A stretch of 64,000 nucleotides of DNA, from the NCBI RefSeq assembly GCF_003626645.1, contig NZ_RBAM01000006.1, positions 62,001 to 126,000 of the forward strand, in the 5' to 3' direction. Origin of the DNA: Streptomyces klenkii. Its GTDB lineage: Bacteria > Actinomycetota > Actinomycetes > Streptomycetales > Streptomycetaceae. The stretch's first letter is position 1. Every line of letters starts with the position of its first letter. This document shows positions 15,521-23,028 of the stretch, piece by piece. The position numbers were made by a program, and so were the translations under genes. Under the pieces are notes generated by a model. That model was not told where the DNA came from. It did not search any database and saw only the letters and a list, made by a program, of their open reading frames with translations.

Positions 15521-15724
15521 TCAGGCGGGGAGGATGTTCTCCGCCTGCGGGCCCTTCTGGCCCTGGGTGACGTCGAAGGTCACCTTCTGGCCCTCCTGGA
15601 GCTCACGGAAGCCCTGGGTGGCGATGTTCGAGTAGTGGGCGAAGACGTCGGCGCCGCCGCCGTCCTGGGCGATGAAGCCGAAGCCCTTTTCAGCGTTGAA
15701 CCACTTCACGATGCCGGTAGCCAT
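15521..15724 (-). CDS. cspA: CspA-family cold-shock protein
   Basis: The protein has 67 residues, the standard size. The ATG at 15724 follows AAGGAGA. It has RNP1 (NAEKGFGFIAQ) and RNP2 (DVFAHYSNI) of the five-strand OB fold, and ends in QGQKGPQAENILPA. It binds single-stranded RNA/DNA and acts as an RNA chaperone. Streptomycetes carry several such SC/Scof genes, many not strictly cold-induced. A leader of up to about 200 bases with AT-rich stretches precedes it, which is consistent with post-transcriptional control. Confidence 0.97.
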   Translation of the reverse strand: MATGIVKWFNAEKGFGFIAQDGGGADVFAHYSNIATQGFRELQEGQKVTFDVTQGQKGPQAENILPA

Positions 15725-16148
15725 AACAAATCTCCTTCGGGGCATTACCCGGGGACCGCACTGTGCGGGCCCCGCATCGCCGCGATGATTGCCCTGTCCG
15801 GAAATTGAAAAGCCGGAAATACAAAAAGTGCCACCGCCGACTGGAGGCCGGCCGATGAACACTTGCAAGTCTTTGGGAACCACAACTGCAACTGAAAAGA
15901 CAGTAGCACGGAACCCCTGCCGGTGGGGCGGAAAAATTTTTCGCCCCACGGTCGAGTGAAAAATCATCTCTACGCCGGGATTTTTCCGCGAAGACCTCCC
16001 CGGACCGAGCAGCCGTACTGAGCATCCGGACTGAGCACCCGTACCGAGCAACGGCCCCACCGGCATCAACACCCCTGCGCCCGCCATGCGTTTCATGTGT
16101 TTTCCGGGGGTTGCGTGTCGGTTCGTCCCCATGGTCGTTCTGCAAGAC
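15725..16148. other. Intergenic region: cold-shock leader and promoter
   Basis: This 424-base region contains no gene I can support. On the minus strand it gives the cold-shock leader, unusually AT-rich for this genome (15780-15910). A 27-base dyad lies at 15923-15949. The plus-strand side leads to the small secreted protein at 16149. The short repeats GACTGAGCA/TACCGAGCA near 16027-16051 are simple imperfect copies. Confidence 0.6.
15923..15949. promoter_or_regulatory. Dyad with AT core upstream of the cold-shock gene
   Basis: GTGGGGCG (15923-15930) and CGCCCCAC (15942-15949) are perfect inverted arms around G-AAAAA-TTTTT, itself a palindrome. It is about 200 bases upstream of the cold-shock start. 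It could be an operator, or a terminator for leftward transcription (T-run follows the first arm only inside the loop). Regulatory role inferred. Confidence 0.5.
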
Positions 16149-16382
16149 ATGAAGAACCGCATCGTGACGCGTATCGCTGTGGGATCGGCCCTCCTGGTGT
16201 GCGGCGCCGTCTCCGCATCCGGCACCGCCCAGGCCGCCGGCGGGGGCGGGCTCAGCCCGCGGCCGCTGATGAACCGGCTGGCCCACCTCGCCGACGTCGA
16301 GGAATCCCCCGTGGGCGACACCGTCTCCTTCGTCAACGAGAAGCTCCCCAAGGAGGCATCCAGCCGTATCTCCCTCCGATGA
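16149..16382 (+). CDS. Small secreted protein, unknown function
   Basis: The protein has 77 residues from the ATG at 16149 (MKNRIVTRIAVGSALLVCGAVS). A signal peptide (about 1-30) ends at an AQAA site. The mature part has about 46 residues: Gly-rich, then LMNRLAHLADVEESPVGDTVSFVNEKLPKEASSRISLR. There are no Cys in the mature part. The ribosome binding site is weak, and an in-frame ATG at 16131 is an alternative start. The family is not recognised; small exported peptides of this kind are common in streptomycetes. Confidence 0.5.
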   Translation: MKNRIVTRIAVGSALLVCGAVSASGTAQAAGGGGLSPRPLMNRLAHLADVEESPVGDTVSFVNEKLPKEASSRISLR

Positions 16383-16459
16383 CAACCGACGAGCCGGCGA
16401 CCGCGGTGCCGGGGCTCCCGGCACCGCACCGCCCGCACCCGTAGGGCGATAATCCCCGG

Positions 16460-16933
16460 GTGATCTCTCTCGACGAGCACCTGACCGGCCAGTGGTGCAG
16501 CGCCCCCTTCGACGCGGGCGCGATGGAGACGAGCGAGCTCGTGTTCCTGGCCGACGGCCGCGGATGGAGCCGCTTCGACAGCATCAGCGGCGAGCTGAGC
16601 ATCGGCCGGTTCGCCTGGTGCCACTCCTCCCCCGGCCTGCTCGAACTGCACTACACCTGGCGGGTCAACGGCCGGTGGAGCCCCTCCGGGGACGGGTTCG
16701 AGACCGTGGACGACAGCGGCCCGGACGACGAGCTGATCCGCACCGCGTACCGCATCGGCACGGAGCAGGCGCCGCTCTCCAGTGCACCGGTGACCGCGCT
16801 GCTGCTCGGCGTCCCGGTCGAGTGCGCCGAGGCCTTCGCCCGCGGCCGCCGGGTCATGACCCCCGCCGACGATCCTTCGTCAGCGGCGGCCCCGTACGCA
16901 CCGCCCGTCCATCCCGCCTCACCCGTACGCTGA
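16460..16933 (+). CDS. Conserved Streptomyces hypothetical protein
   Basis: The protein has 157 residues with a GTG start at 16460. It has the N-terminal block MISLDEHLTGQWCSAPFDAGAMETSELVFLADGRGWSRFDSISG, then ELHYTWRVNGRWSP. This beta-rich pattern recurs in many streptomycete genomes without a known function. There is no signal peptide or membrane helix. The last 20 residues are Pro/Ala-rich and probably disordered. It precedes the next plus-strand gene by 80 bases and may share its transcript. Confidence 0.7.
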   Translation: MISLDEHLTGQWCSAPFDAGAMETSELVFLADGRGWSRFDSISGELSIGRFAWCHSSPGLLELHYTWRVNGRWSPSGDGFETVDDSGPDDELIRTAYRIGTEQAPLSSAPVTALLLGVPVECAEAFARGRRVMTPADDPSSAAAPYAPPVHPASPVR

Positions 16934-17013
16934 CCATCGCACCAAACCCTCCCCCGAGCGCCCGCGGCGGCCCTACGGTAGGCGGTCGCCACCGCCGAAG
17001 GAGGGGAACGTCC

Positions 17014-17364
17014 GTGGACAAGGACCAGCGCGCCCGCATCGTCGCCCGGGTCACGGAGGAGCGCGAGCGCCTGCGCCCGCTCCAGCCGGAGATGACCCGC
17101 ACCGTCATCGAACTCCTGCGCCGCACCGTGGCGGAGAAGGAGCCGGGCGTCGTGCCGTGGGTGAACCTGGCCACCATCAAGGCCATCCAGGCCAAGCACG
17201 GCACGGACGGCATCCTTGCGCTGTCCCTGTCGCTGGGGAACTGGGCCGCCGCGGTGGCCCAGGACTTCGCCCGCACGACCGGGCACACCGCGGAGCAGCT
17301 CATGGATTTCTACGAGACGCAGTTCTTCGAGGACGACGACCCGTCCGACGACGACGCGTCCTGA
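17014..17364 (+). CDS. Conserved hypothetical protein with acidic tail
   Basis: The protein has 116 residues. I chose the GTG at 17014 because of a GGAGGGG site seven bases upstream. The body is helical (DKDQRARIVARVTEERERLR, TRTVIELLRRTVAEKEPG, LSLSLGNWAAAVAQDFARTTG) and ends in an acidic tail EDDDPSDDDAS. No enzyme motif is visible. It could be a small adaptor or regulator. It is convergent with the VOC gene, only 13 bases apart. Confidence 0.7.
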   Translation: MDKDQRARIVARVTEERERLRPLQPEMTRTVIELLRRTVAEKEPGVVPWVNLATIKAIQAKHGTDGILALSLSLGNWAAAVAQDFARTTGHTAEQLMDFYETQFFEDDDPSDDDAS

Positions 17365-17377
17365 GCGGGCGGCGGGC

Positions 17378-17794
17378 TCACGCGGCGCGGCGCTGGGCGA
17401 AGCGCAGCATGTTGCCCGCGGGGTCGCGGAAGGCGCAGTCGCGGACCCCGTACGGCTGGTCGATCGGCTCTTGGAGCACCTCGGCGCCCGAGGCCCGGAT
17501 GCGTTCGAAGGCGGCGTCGCAGTCGTCGGTTGAGAAGATCACGCCGCGCAGCATGCCCTTGGCGAGCAGCTCCGCCATGGCCTGCTTGTCGGCCGGGGAG
17601 GCGTTGGGGTTGGCGGCGGGCGGTTCGAGCACGATCTCCACGTCGGGCTGCGAGGGGGCGCCGACCGTCACCCAGCGCATCCCCTCGAAGCCGACGTCGT
17701 TGCGCACCTCGAAGCCGAGCGCGTCCCGGTAGAAGGCGAGGGCCTTGTCGTGGTCGTCGACGGCGATGAAGCACTGTGAAAGCTTGATGTCCAT
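17378..17794 (-). CDS. VOC superfamily (glyoxalase-like) protein
   Basis: The protein has 138 residues from the ATG at 17794 (MDIKLSQCFIAVDDHDKALAFYRDALGFEV). Two beta-alpha-beta-beta-beta modules are evident: DHDKALAFYRDALG in the first, and GVIFSTDDCDAAFERIRASGAEVLQEPIDQPYGVRDCAFRDPAGNMLRFAQ in the second. These proteins bind metals, or antibiotics in resistance members. The AraC gene ends ten bases upstream on the same strand, so the two form an operon; the AraC-type protein likely controls this gene. Confidence 0.9.
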   Translation of the reverse strand: MDIKLSQCFIAVDDHDKALAFYRDALGFEVRNDVGFEGMRWVTVGAPSQPDVEIVLEPPAANPNASPADKQAMAELLAKGMLRGVIFSTDDCDAAFERIRASGAEVLQEPIDQPYGVRDCAFRDPAGNMLRFAQRRAA

Positions 17795-17804
17795 GCAGCT
17801 CACG

Positions 17805-18293
17805 CTACGGGCGGGCCGCGTGCTGCGCTTCTCCGATCCTGACCGGTTCCACGTTCCTCACCGGTTCCGCGTTCCTCACCGGACTCGCGTCCCTCACCGG
17901 TTCCGCGTTCCTGGCCGGCCGCGTGAAGATCTTGGCGACGCAGGCCGGGACGGCCGCGCCCTGCTCGTGCGGGCGTGCCCGGTACGCGCTCGGGCTCTCG
18001 CCCACCAGCTCGGTGAAGCGTGAGCTGAACGACCCCAGTGACGTGCACCCGACCGCGAAGCAGACGTCGGTGACCGACAGGTCGCCGCGGCGGAGCAGTG
18101 CCTTGGCCCGCTCGATCCTGCGGGTCATGAGGTAGCTGTACGGGGTCTCGCCGAACGCGGCGCGGAAGCTGCGGGAGAAGTGGCCGGGCGACATGTGGGC
18201 CGAGCGGGCCAGCGCGGGGACGTCGAGGGGCTCCGCGTAGTCGCGGTCCATCGTGTCGCGCGCCCGGCGGAGCCGGACCAGGTCCGTCAGCAT
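17805..18293 (-). CDS. AraC family regulator with C-terminal hexapeptide repeat
   Basis: The protein has 162 residues from the ATG at 18293. The double helix-turn-helix spans about 8-105: LDVPALARSAHMSPGHFSRSFRAAFGETPYSYLMTRRIERAKALLRRGDLSVTDVCFAVGC then SLGSFSSRFTELVGESPSAYR. It has no separate effector domain. The C-terminus is a repeated NAEPVR/NVEPVR segment encoded by four 18-base units (17845-17916). It lies directly upstream of the VOC gene (10-base gap). AraC-VOC pairs of this size usually respond to oxidative or small-molecule stress. Confidence 0.92.
   Translation of the reverse strand: MLTDLVRLRRARDTMDRDYAEPLDVPALARSAHMSPGHFSRSFRAAFGETPYSYLMTRRIERAKALLRRGDLSVTDVCFAVGCTSLGSFSSRFTELVGESPSAYRARPHEQGAAVPACVAKIFTRPARNAEPVRDASPVRNAEPVRNVEPVRIGEAQHAARP
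17845..17916. repeat. Four 18-bp tandem repeats in the AraC gene
   Basis: Units start at 17845, 17863, 17881 and 17899. On the plus strand the consensus is GGTTCCGCGTTCCTCACC; units 1 and 2 differ at one base. The length keeps the frame and encodes six residues per unit at the protein's C-terminus. Confidence 0.85.
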
Positions 18294-18492
18294 CACCCGA
18301 CCAGCATCGCACGGCCGCCGGCGGCCACCGGCGGCCGTGAGCCGGGCCCGGGGGAACGGCGGAATCTCGTCGCGCGAGCCCTCTTGCGTTGCCCGTGTCA
18401 CAGCCGTCAGGGTCACTTACCGGAGTCACGAAGTCAGCAAGGTTCACGTACGCGCCGCAGCTCACATCAGCCCCTTGTATCCAGGAGGACCG

Positions 18493-19944
18493 ATGCACGA
18501 GTCAGCCCCGCAGAACCCCCGGCAGCCGGAGACGGAGACGGAGACGCCCGGCCACGCACAGGACCCGGGCGTCAGCCGCCGCTTCCTCTTGAAGTCCGCG
18601 GGCGCCGCGGGCGCGGGAGTGGGGGTCGGCGCGGGCCTCGGCGCGGGCCCGGCCCGGGCGGACGCCGCGGCAGAACCTGCCGCCGCGGCGGTCCCGCGGC
18701 GGCAGGGCGCGACCATGATCGGGGTGCCGTTCGAGCGGCGCGGCACCGTGCGGGTCGGGATCGTCGGGCTGGGCAACCGCGGCGCCTCGATGACGGAGCT
18801 GTTCCTGGCGGTGCCCGGGGTCCGGGTGGTGGCGCTGTGCGACAAGGTGCGGGCGAAGGCGGAGAAGGTCGCGGCCACGGTGAAGGCGGCGGGTCAGCCG
18901 GCGCCGGCGCTCTACACCAAGGGCGAGGGCGACTACGCGCAGCTGTGCGGGCGCGGCGACGTGGACTTCGTGTACGTGGCCACGCCCTGGGAGTGGCACT
19001 TCCCGATGGCCGAGGCGGCCCTGAAGGCCGGCAAGCACGTGGGGGTGGAGTGCCCGGCCGCCATGGAGCTGGATCAGCTGTGGCGGCTGGTGGACCTGTC
19101 CGAGCGGACGCGGCGGCACTGCATGCAGCTGGAGAACTGCTGCTACGGCAAGAACGAGATGCGCGTGCTGCGGATGGCGCACGCGGGCGTCTTCGGCGAG
19201 CTGCTGCACGGGGCGGGGGCGTACCTGCACGACCTGCGGGAGCTGATGTTCTCGCCGACGTACTACGAGGGCCCGTGGCGGCGGCAGTGGCACACCCGGC
19301 TGCGGGGCGACATCTATCCCACGCACGGTTTCGCGCCGGTGGCGAACTACATGGACGTCAACCGCGGGGACCGCGCGGTGCGGATCTCGACGGTGGGCTC
19401 CCCCGCCGCCGGGCTGGCCGCCTACCGCGCGCAGCACATGCCGGCGGGCGATCCGAGCTGGAAGGAGACGTACGTCGGGAGCGATCTGTCGGTGAGCCTG
19501 GTGCAGACGGCGAAGGGGCGGGTGATCCGCCTGGAGCACGGGGTCTCCAACCCGCACCCGTACAGCCGTGTGAACACGCTGGGCGGCACGAAGGGCGTGT
19601 TCGAGGACTACCCGCCGCGGATCTACCTGGAGCCGGAGATGTCCGGGGACGAGTGGGGTGACTTCGGGGCGTACGCGAAGTGGGACCACTGGCTGTGGAA
19701 GGAGCACGCGAACCCGCCCGGCGGGCACGGCGGCATGGACTACATCATGGTCTTCCGGCTCATGCAGTGCATGCAGCAGGGCTTGGTGCCGGACTTCGAC
19801 GTGTACGACGCGGCCACGTGGAGCGCGCCCGTGCCGCTCAGCCACGCCTCCATCAGAGCGAAGGGGGCGCCGCAGGAGATCCCGGACTTCACGCGGGGGC
19901 AGTGGCGCGCGGGGCGGTCGGGCGTGGACTCGGTCAAACCGTAG
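18493..19944 (+). CDS. Tat-exported Gfo/Idh/MocA (GH109-like) protein
   Basis: The protein has 483 residues from the ATG at 18493, ten bases after AGGAGGA. A twin-arginine signal SRRFLLKSAGAAGAG (28-42) leads to an Ala-rich linker. The NAD-binding Rossmann motif is GIVGLGNRGAS, followed by VYVATPWEWH, GKHVGVECPAAM and THGFAPVANYMD. The His and Tyr arrangement is that of GH109 alpha-N-acetylgalactosaminidases, which remove GalNAc by an NAD-dependent redox mechanism. Folding with NAD before export explains the Tat route. It is monocistronic and convergent with the permease, with a bidirectional terminator between them. Confidence 0.88.
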   Translation: MHESAPQNPRQPETETETPGHAQDPGVSRRFLLKSAGAAGAGVGVGAGLGAGPARADAAAEPAAAAVPRRQGATMIGVPFERRGTVRVGIVGLGNRGASMTELFLAVPGVRVVALCDKVRAKAEKVAATVKAAGQPAPALYTKGEGDYAQLCGRGDVDFVYVATPWEWHFPMAEAALKAGKHVGVECPAAMELDQLWRLVDLSERTRRHCMQLENCCYGKNEMRVLRMAHAGVFGELLHGAGAYLHDLRELMFSPTYYEGPWRRQWHTRLRGDIYPTHGFAPVANYMDVNRGDRAVRISTVGSPAAGLAAYRAQHMPAGDPSWKETYVGSDLSVSLVQTAKGRVIRLEHGVSNPHPYSRVNTLGGTKGVFEDYPPRIYLEPEMSGDEWGDFGAYAKWDHWLWKEHANPPGGHGGMDYIMVFRLMQCMQQGLVPDFDVYDAATWSAPVPLSHASIRAKGAPQEIPDFTRGQWRAGRSGVDSVKP

Positions 19945-19978
19945 GCAGCGGGCTCGGCCGAGCCGTAGGCACATGCAG

Positions 19979-20012
19979 AGGCGCCCACCCCGGTCTTCCG
20001 GGGTGGGCGCCT
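19979..20012. terminator. Bidirectional terminator, 15-bp perfect stem
   Basis: Arms 19979-19993 and 19998-20012 pair perfectly around TCTT. It lies between the convergent GH109-like and permease genes; CTCTCTT follows on the plus strand. A second small dyad (CCGGTCAG/CTGACCGG, 20025-20042) overlaps the permease stop codon. Confidence 0.9.
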
Positions 20013-20028
20013 CTCTTACGTCAACCGG

Positions 20029-21516
20029 TCAGGACTGACCGGCCTCCGCACGAGCGAGCTCGTTCTCGCGCTGGATCTTCGCGACCCGGCCGCGGACGAG
20101 GTACCAGCCGCCGATCAGCATCGCCACGATGATCGGCAGGCACAGGACGGTGGTGCGCCCGGCGCCCGGCTCGGCCGCCATCAGACCCAGCACGGCGGCC
20201 AGGAAGAGCAGCGTGACGATCTGGGTGTACGGGGCCCAGGGCAGCTTGTAGCCGGGGCGGGTGACCCGGCCCTCCTTGGAGCGGCGGTAGAACAGCAGGG
20301 AGCAGACCATGATCATGCCCCAGGTGCCGATGATGCCGATGGCGGCGAAGTTCAGCACGATCTCGAAGGCGTCCGCCGGGACGACGAAGTTCAGGCCGAC
20401 GCCCAGCACGCAGAAGAACGCGGTGAGCAGGATGCCGCCGTAGGGGACCTGGCCCTTGTTCATCTTGCCGGTGAACTTCGGCGCCGAGCCCGACATGGCC
20501 ATCGAGCGCAGGATGCGGCCGGTGGAGTAGAGGCCGGAGTTCAGGCTGGAGAGCGCCGCGGTGAGGACGACGAGGTTCATCACGCCGGCCGCGTACGGCA
20601 CACCGATCTTGGACAGGACGGTGACGAAGGGGCTCTCGCCGGCGTGGTAGGCGGCGTAGGGCAGCAGCACCGCGAGCAGGATGACGGAGCCGACGTAGAA
20701 GAGGCCGACGCGCCACATGATCGAGTTGATCGCCTTCGGCATGATCTTCTCGGGGTTCTTGGTCTCACCCGCGGCGACGCCGCACAGCTCGACGGAGGCG
20801 TAGGCGAAGACGACGCCCTGGATGACCATCAGCATGGGCATCACGCCGGACGGGAAGATGCCGCCGTGGTCGACGATGTTGGACAGGCCCGGGGTGCCGT
20901 CGCCGACCTTGTGCTGGCTGGCCAGCAGGAAGATGCCGACGACCATGAAGGTGGAGATCGCGGCGACCTTGATGATCGCGAACCAGAACTCCATCTCACC
21001 GAAGTACTTCACCGAGATCAGGTTCACGGTGAGCACGACCGCGAGGGCGATCAGCGCGAGCACCCACTGGGGGATGTCGCTGAACATGCTCCAGTAGTGC
21101 GTGTACGTGGCGACCGCCGTGATGTCGGCGATGCCGGTGGTGGCCCAGTTGAGGAAGTAGAGCCAGCCCGCCGCGAAGGCGCCCTTCTCGCCCATGAACT
21201 CACGGGCGTAGGAGACGAAGGCGCCGGAGGACGGGCGGTAGAGGACGAGCTCGCCCAGGGCCCGGACGACGAAGAAGGCGAAGAGGCCGCAGACGGCGTA
21301 CGCGATGAAGAGGGAGGGTCCCGCGCTCGCCAGGCGGCCGCCGGCACCGAGGAAGAGTCCGGTGCCGATCGCTCCACCAATGGCGATCATGTTGACGTGG
21401 CGGGACTTGAGGTCCTTGCTGTACCCGGCATCGCCGGCGTCCACGTGCGTGGAGGCCGTCGGCGCCGCCGTGGCGGCGGGCTGGGTTTCGGCCGCAGTGA
21501 GGGTGCGGTCACTCAT
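20029..21516 (-). CDS. ansP: Amino-acid permease (AnsP/GABA-permease type)
   Basis: The protein has 495 residues and 12 predicted membrane helices. After a Thr/Ala-rich start come SRHVNMIAIGGAIGTGLFLGAGG (helix 1 with the substrate-binding GxG break), RALGELVLYRPSSGAFVSYAREFMGEK, SVELCGVAAGETKNPEKIMPKAINS and NSGLYSTGRILRSMAMSGSAPKF. All are hallmarks of the APC superfamily AAT subfamily; the sequence is closest in memory to streptomycete L-asparagine permeases. Substrate choice is an inference. It has a long upstream region (21517-22348) and stands alone. Confidence 0.85.
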   Translation of the reverse strand: MSDRTLTAAETQPAATAAPTASTHVDAGDAGYSKDLKSRHVNMIAIGGAIGTGLFLGAGGRLASAGPSLFIAYAVCGLFAFFVVRALGELVLYRPSSGAFVSYAREFMGEKGAFAAGWLYFLNWATTGIADITAVATYTHYWSMFSDIPQWVLALIALAVVLTVNLISVKYFGEMEFWFAIIKVAAISTFMVVGIFLLASQHKVGDGTPGLSNIVDHGGIFPSGVMPMLMVIQGVVFAYASVELCGVAAGETKNPEKIMPKAINSIMWRVGLFYVGSVILLAVLLPYAAYHAGESPFVTVLSKIGVPYAAGVMNLVVLTAALSSLNSGLYSTGRILRSMAMSGSAPKFTGKMNKGQVPYGGILLTAFFCVLGVGLNFVVPADAFEIVLNFAAIGIIGTWGMIMVCSLLFYRRSKEGRVTRPGYKLPWAPYTQIVTLLFLAAVLGLMAAEPGAGRTTVLCLPIIVAMLIGGWYLVRGRVAKIQRENELARAEAGQS

Positions 21517-22126
21517 GTGGTACTTCGCCTTCTTTGGAGGGGGCAGGACCGGGCCGTGGTGCTGCGAGGGGGTGAGCCCGGTTACCCGGAGGGCCGGCTG
21601 GCGATGCCGTTCCTCCGAGGGATGGTGCGATGCCCGCCGGCCGTGAGCCGGGCATGTCCTCTCCTCCGGCCGGGCGCGGGCGGCCCCGGGTGGGGGTCGT
21701 TCGCGGCCGTGCAGGGGGGAGCGGGCACGAGGGTGCGTGGCCCGGGGCGGCGGTGCTGTTGCTGCCGTCCTGGGCGCCGCTGGATGGCGCGGGGAGGTCA
21801 GCCCTTTAAGGGCCGCCGCCGGCCGGGTGTCACCCGACGGACCGGCCTGCCGTGGGGCGCGTGCGCCTCACGGCACGGCATGGCGCCGGGACGCTGCTGC
21901 GCCTCGGTGCTCGGCCGGCTCTCGGTGGACTCCATGCCGTGAATGGTGTGAGGCGCGTAAGGGCGACGTCAAGACTTCACGGGGAATTGATATTTCCGTC
22001 GGTAAGTGATCGATCAGTGCTGGTCAGAGCGGGGCGACCAGGGCATTTCCCGGACGGGTAAAGGGATTCGCGGGGCGGGAAAGGCAGGCTCGTACATGAC
22101 CGTTTTCACGCATTGCCCCTGTCCGC

Positions 22127-22142
22127 TGTGATCAAGGCCACA
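22127..22142. promoter_or_regulatory. Crp-like site
   Basis: TGTGATCAAGGCCACA fits the streptomycete Crp consensus GTG-N6-GNCAC exactly (GTG at 22128, G-C-CAC at 22137-22141). It is about 207 bases upstream of the DUF1876 start. Functional binding is inferred. Confidence 0.4.
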
Positions 22143-22186
22143 GCGATGTGATCTTGCGTTGTTTGCCTCGGGCGATACATGCCTTC

Positions 22187-22212
22187 TGCATTCATGCCTA
22201 TTGCATTCATGC
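22187..22212. repeat. Direct repeat TGCATTCATGC
   Basis: Two exact 11-base copies at 22187-22197 and 22202-22212, starts 15 bases apart. Each contains GCAT/ATGC symmetry. They lie about 140 bases upstream of the DUF1876 start and may be a binding site. Confidence 0.5.
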
Positions 22213-22348
22213 ACCCCGCATACGGATGGCCGGGCAGCCGGACGGGTGGACCTGGAGGCAGCCCGGCGCGCGGGGGCGCGGGCGCCCGAAGGGGGCGACT
22301 TACAGTGGCCGCCACAGAAAGCTGCAACACGGCGGAGGTGTTTTGCCC

Positions 22349-22597
22349 ATGCAGGTCGCCGGCTGGCACGTAGAAATCGAATTCGACGAGGACGAATCCC
22401 GTACCCGGGCCGCCGCCCTCCTGCGACTGCGCGACGGCACCGAGCTCCGCGCCCGGACCAGCTCCACCCGGGACGCCCGAGATCCCAACGAACCGCGCGT
22501 CGGCGAGGAGATCGCCGGCGCGCGCGCCCTGCGCGACCTCGCCGAGCAGCTGGAGCTCAAAGGCCGCGCCGAGGCCCGGAACCTCTCCAAGCAGTAG
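22349..22597 (+). CDS. DUF1876 domain protein
   Basis: The protein has 82 residues from the ATG at 22349; GGAGG lies ten bases upstream. The pattern MQVAGWHVEIEFDEDESRTRAAALLRLRDGTELRARTSS, then VGEEIAGARALRDLAEQLELKG, is the DUF1876 fold (double-stranded RNA-binding-like), widespread in actinobacteria and often in several copies. Known members are induced by stress or dormancy in mycobacteria, but the function is not established. The Crp-like site and repeats upstream may control it. Confidence 0.85.
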   Translation: MQVAGWHVEIEFDEDESRTRAAALLRLRDGTELRARTSSTRDARDPNEPRVGEEIAGARALRDLAEQLELKGRAEARNLSKQ

Positions 22598-23028
22598 GCC
22601 CCGGCACCGGCCCGGCCCGGCGCGGTCCGCCGCGACGTGATCCGACCCGCTGGATCCGGTCGATCCGCGGGCATATGCGCGGGGCCGGCCGCGGGACCGG
22701 AAGGGGCCGCTCAGCTGCGGGGCGAGTGCGGACGGGTGTGCGCCGCACAGTGCTCCGGAGGTGCGGGTGGTCGGCGCGAAAGCATCGCCGGCCACCCGCT
22801 TTTACCTTGCCTATATTGCTGCATGACTATCTCTTGACTAATCTCCCGAAGGCACCGACCGGCACCACCAGCAGCAGAGCACAGCAAAAATCCCTGGGGC
22901 ACGCCTTCGCGCGGCGCACCCCAGGGATCTCCGGTCGGTCATCGTCTCCCGCAGCGGCTGCGGGCTTCCGTCAAAGACAGCAGCCGAAGCGGGCCCAACC
23001 GACGCCAAACCAGTCTTCGGAGGGTACC
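22598..23028. other. Intergenic leader of the PEP mutase-family gene
   Basis: This 431-base region holds no supported gene. It includes an AT-rich, promoter-like stretch (TATATT at 22812-22817, TTGACT at 22834-22839), a large hairpin (22890-22928), a small hairpin (CCGCAG/CTGCGG, 22949-22963) and CCGAAG (22984-22989), complementary to CTTCGG at 23015-23020 just before the ribosome binding site. Confidence 0.55.
22890..22928 (+). ncRNA. Candidate structured leader hairpin
   Basis: ATCCCTGGGG (22890-22899) pairs perfectly with CCCCAGGGAT (22919-22928). Inside, CGCC (22902-22905) pairs with GGCG (22913-22916) around TTCGCGC, with symmetric CA bulges. No T-run follows, so a simple terminator is less likely. 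It lies 100 bases before the start at 23029. Possible cis-regulatory RNA; no known riboswitch is recognised. Confidence 0.45.

Larger units (their letters stand above)
21517..22348. other. 832-base region between permease and DUF1876 gene
   Basis: No gene is supported; open frames here lack codon bias or start signals. The first 400 bases are GC-rich and would be the permease leader or promoter on the minus strand. The part at 21950-22240 is clearly richer in A and T (GGGGAATTGATATTTCCG, ATTGCATTCATGC) and probably holds promoters for both directions. It contains a Crp-like site (22127-22142) and a direct repeat (22187-22212). I recognise no known riboswitch. Confidence 0.55.

Noticed and set aside
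18502..19974. 490-codon minus-strand frame opposite the GH109-like gene
   Set aside because: Very rich in Arg/His/Pro/Leu, typical of an antisense frame in GC-rich DNA; the plus-strand protein has clear family motifs.
20644..21942. 432-codon plus-strand frame over the permease start
   Set aside because: Shadow of the permease gene; composition Gly/Asp/Glu-rich without motifs. It also does not explain the upstream gap.
21517..22348. Small genes at 21737-22009 and 21852-22061
   Set aside because: Frames without ribosome sites or family features in a region with mixed base composition; not supportable.
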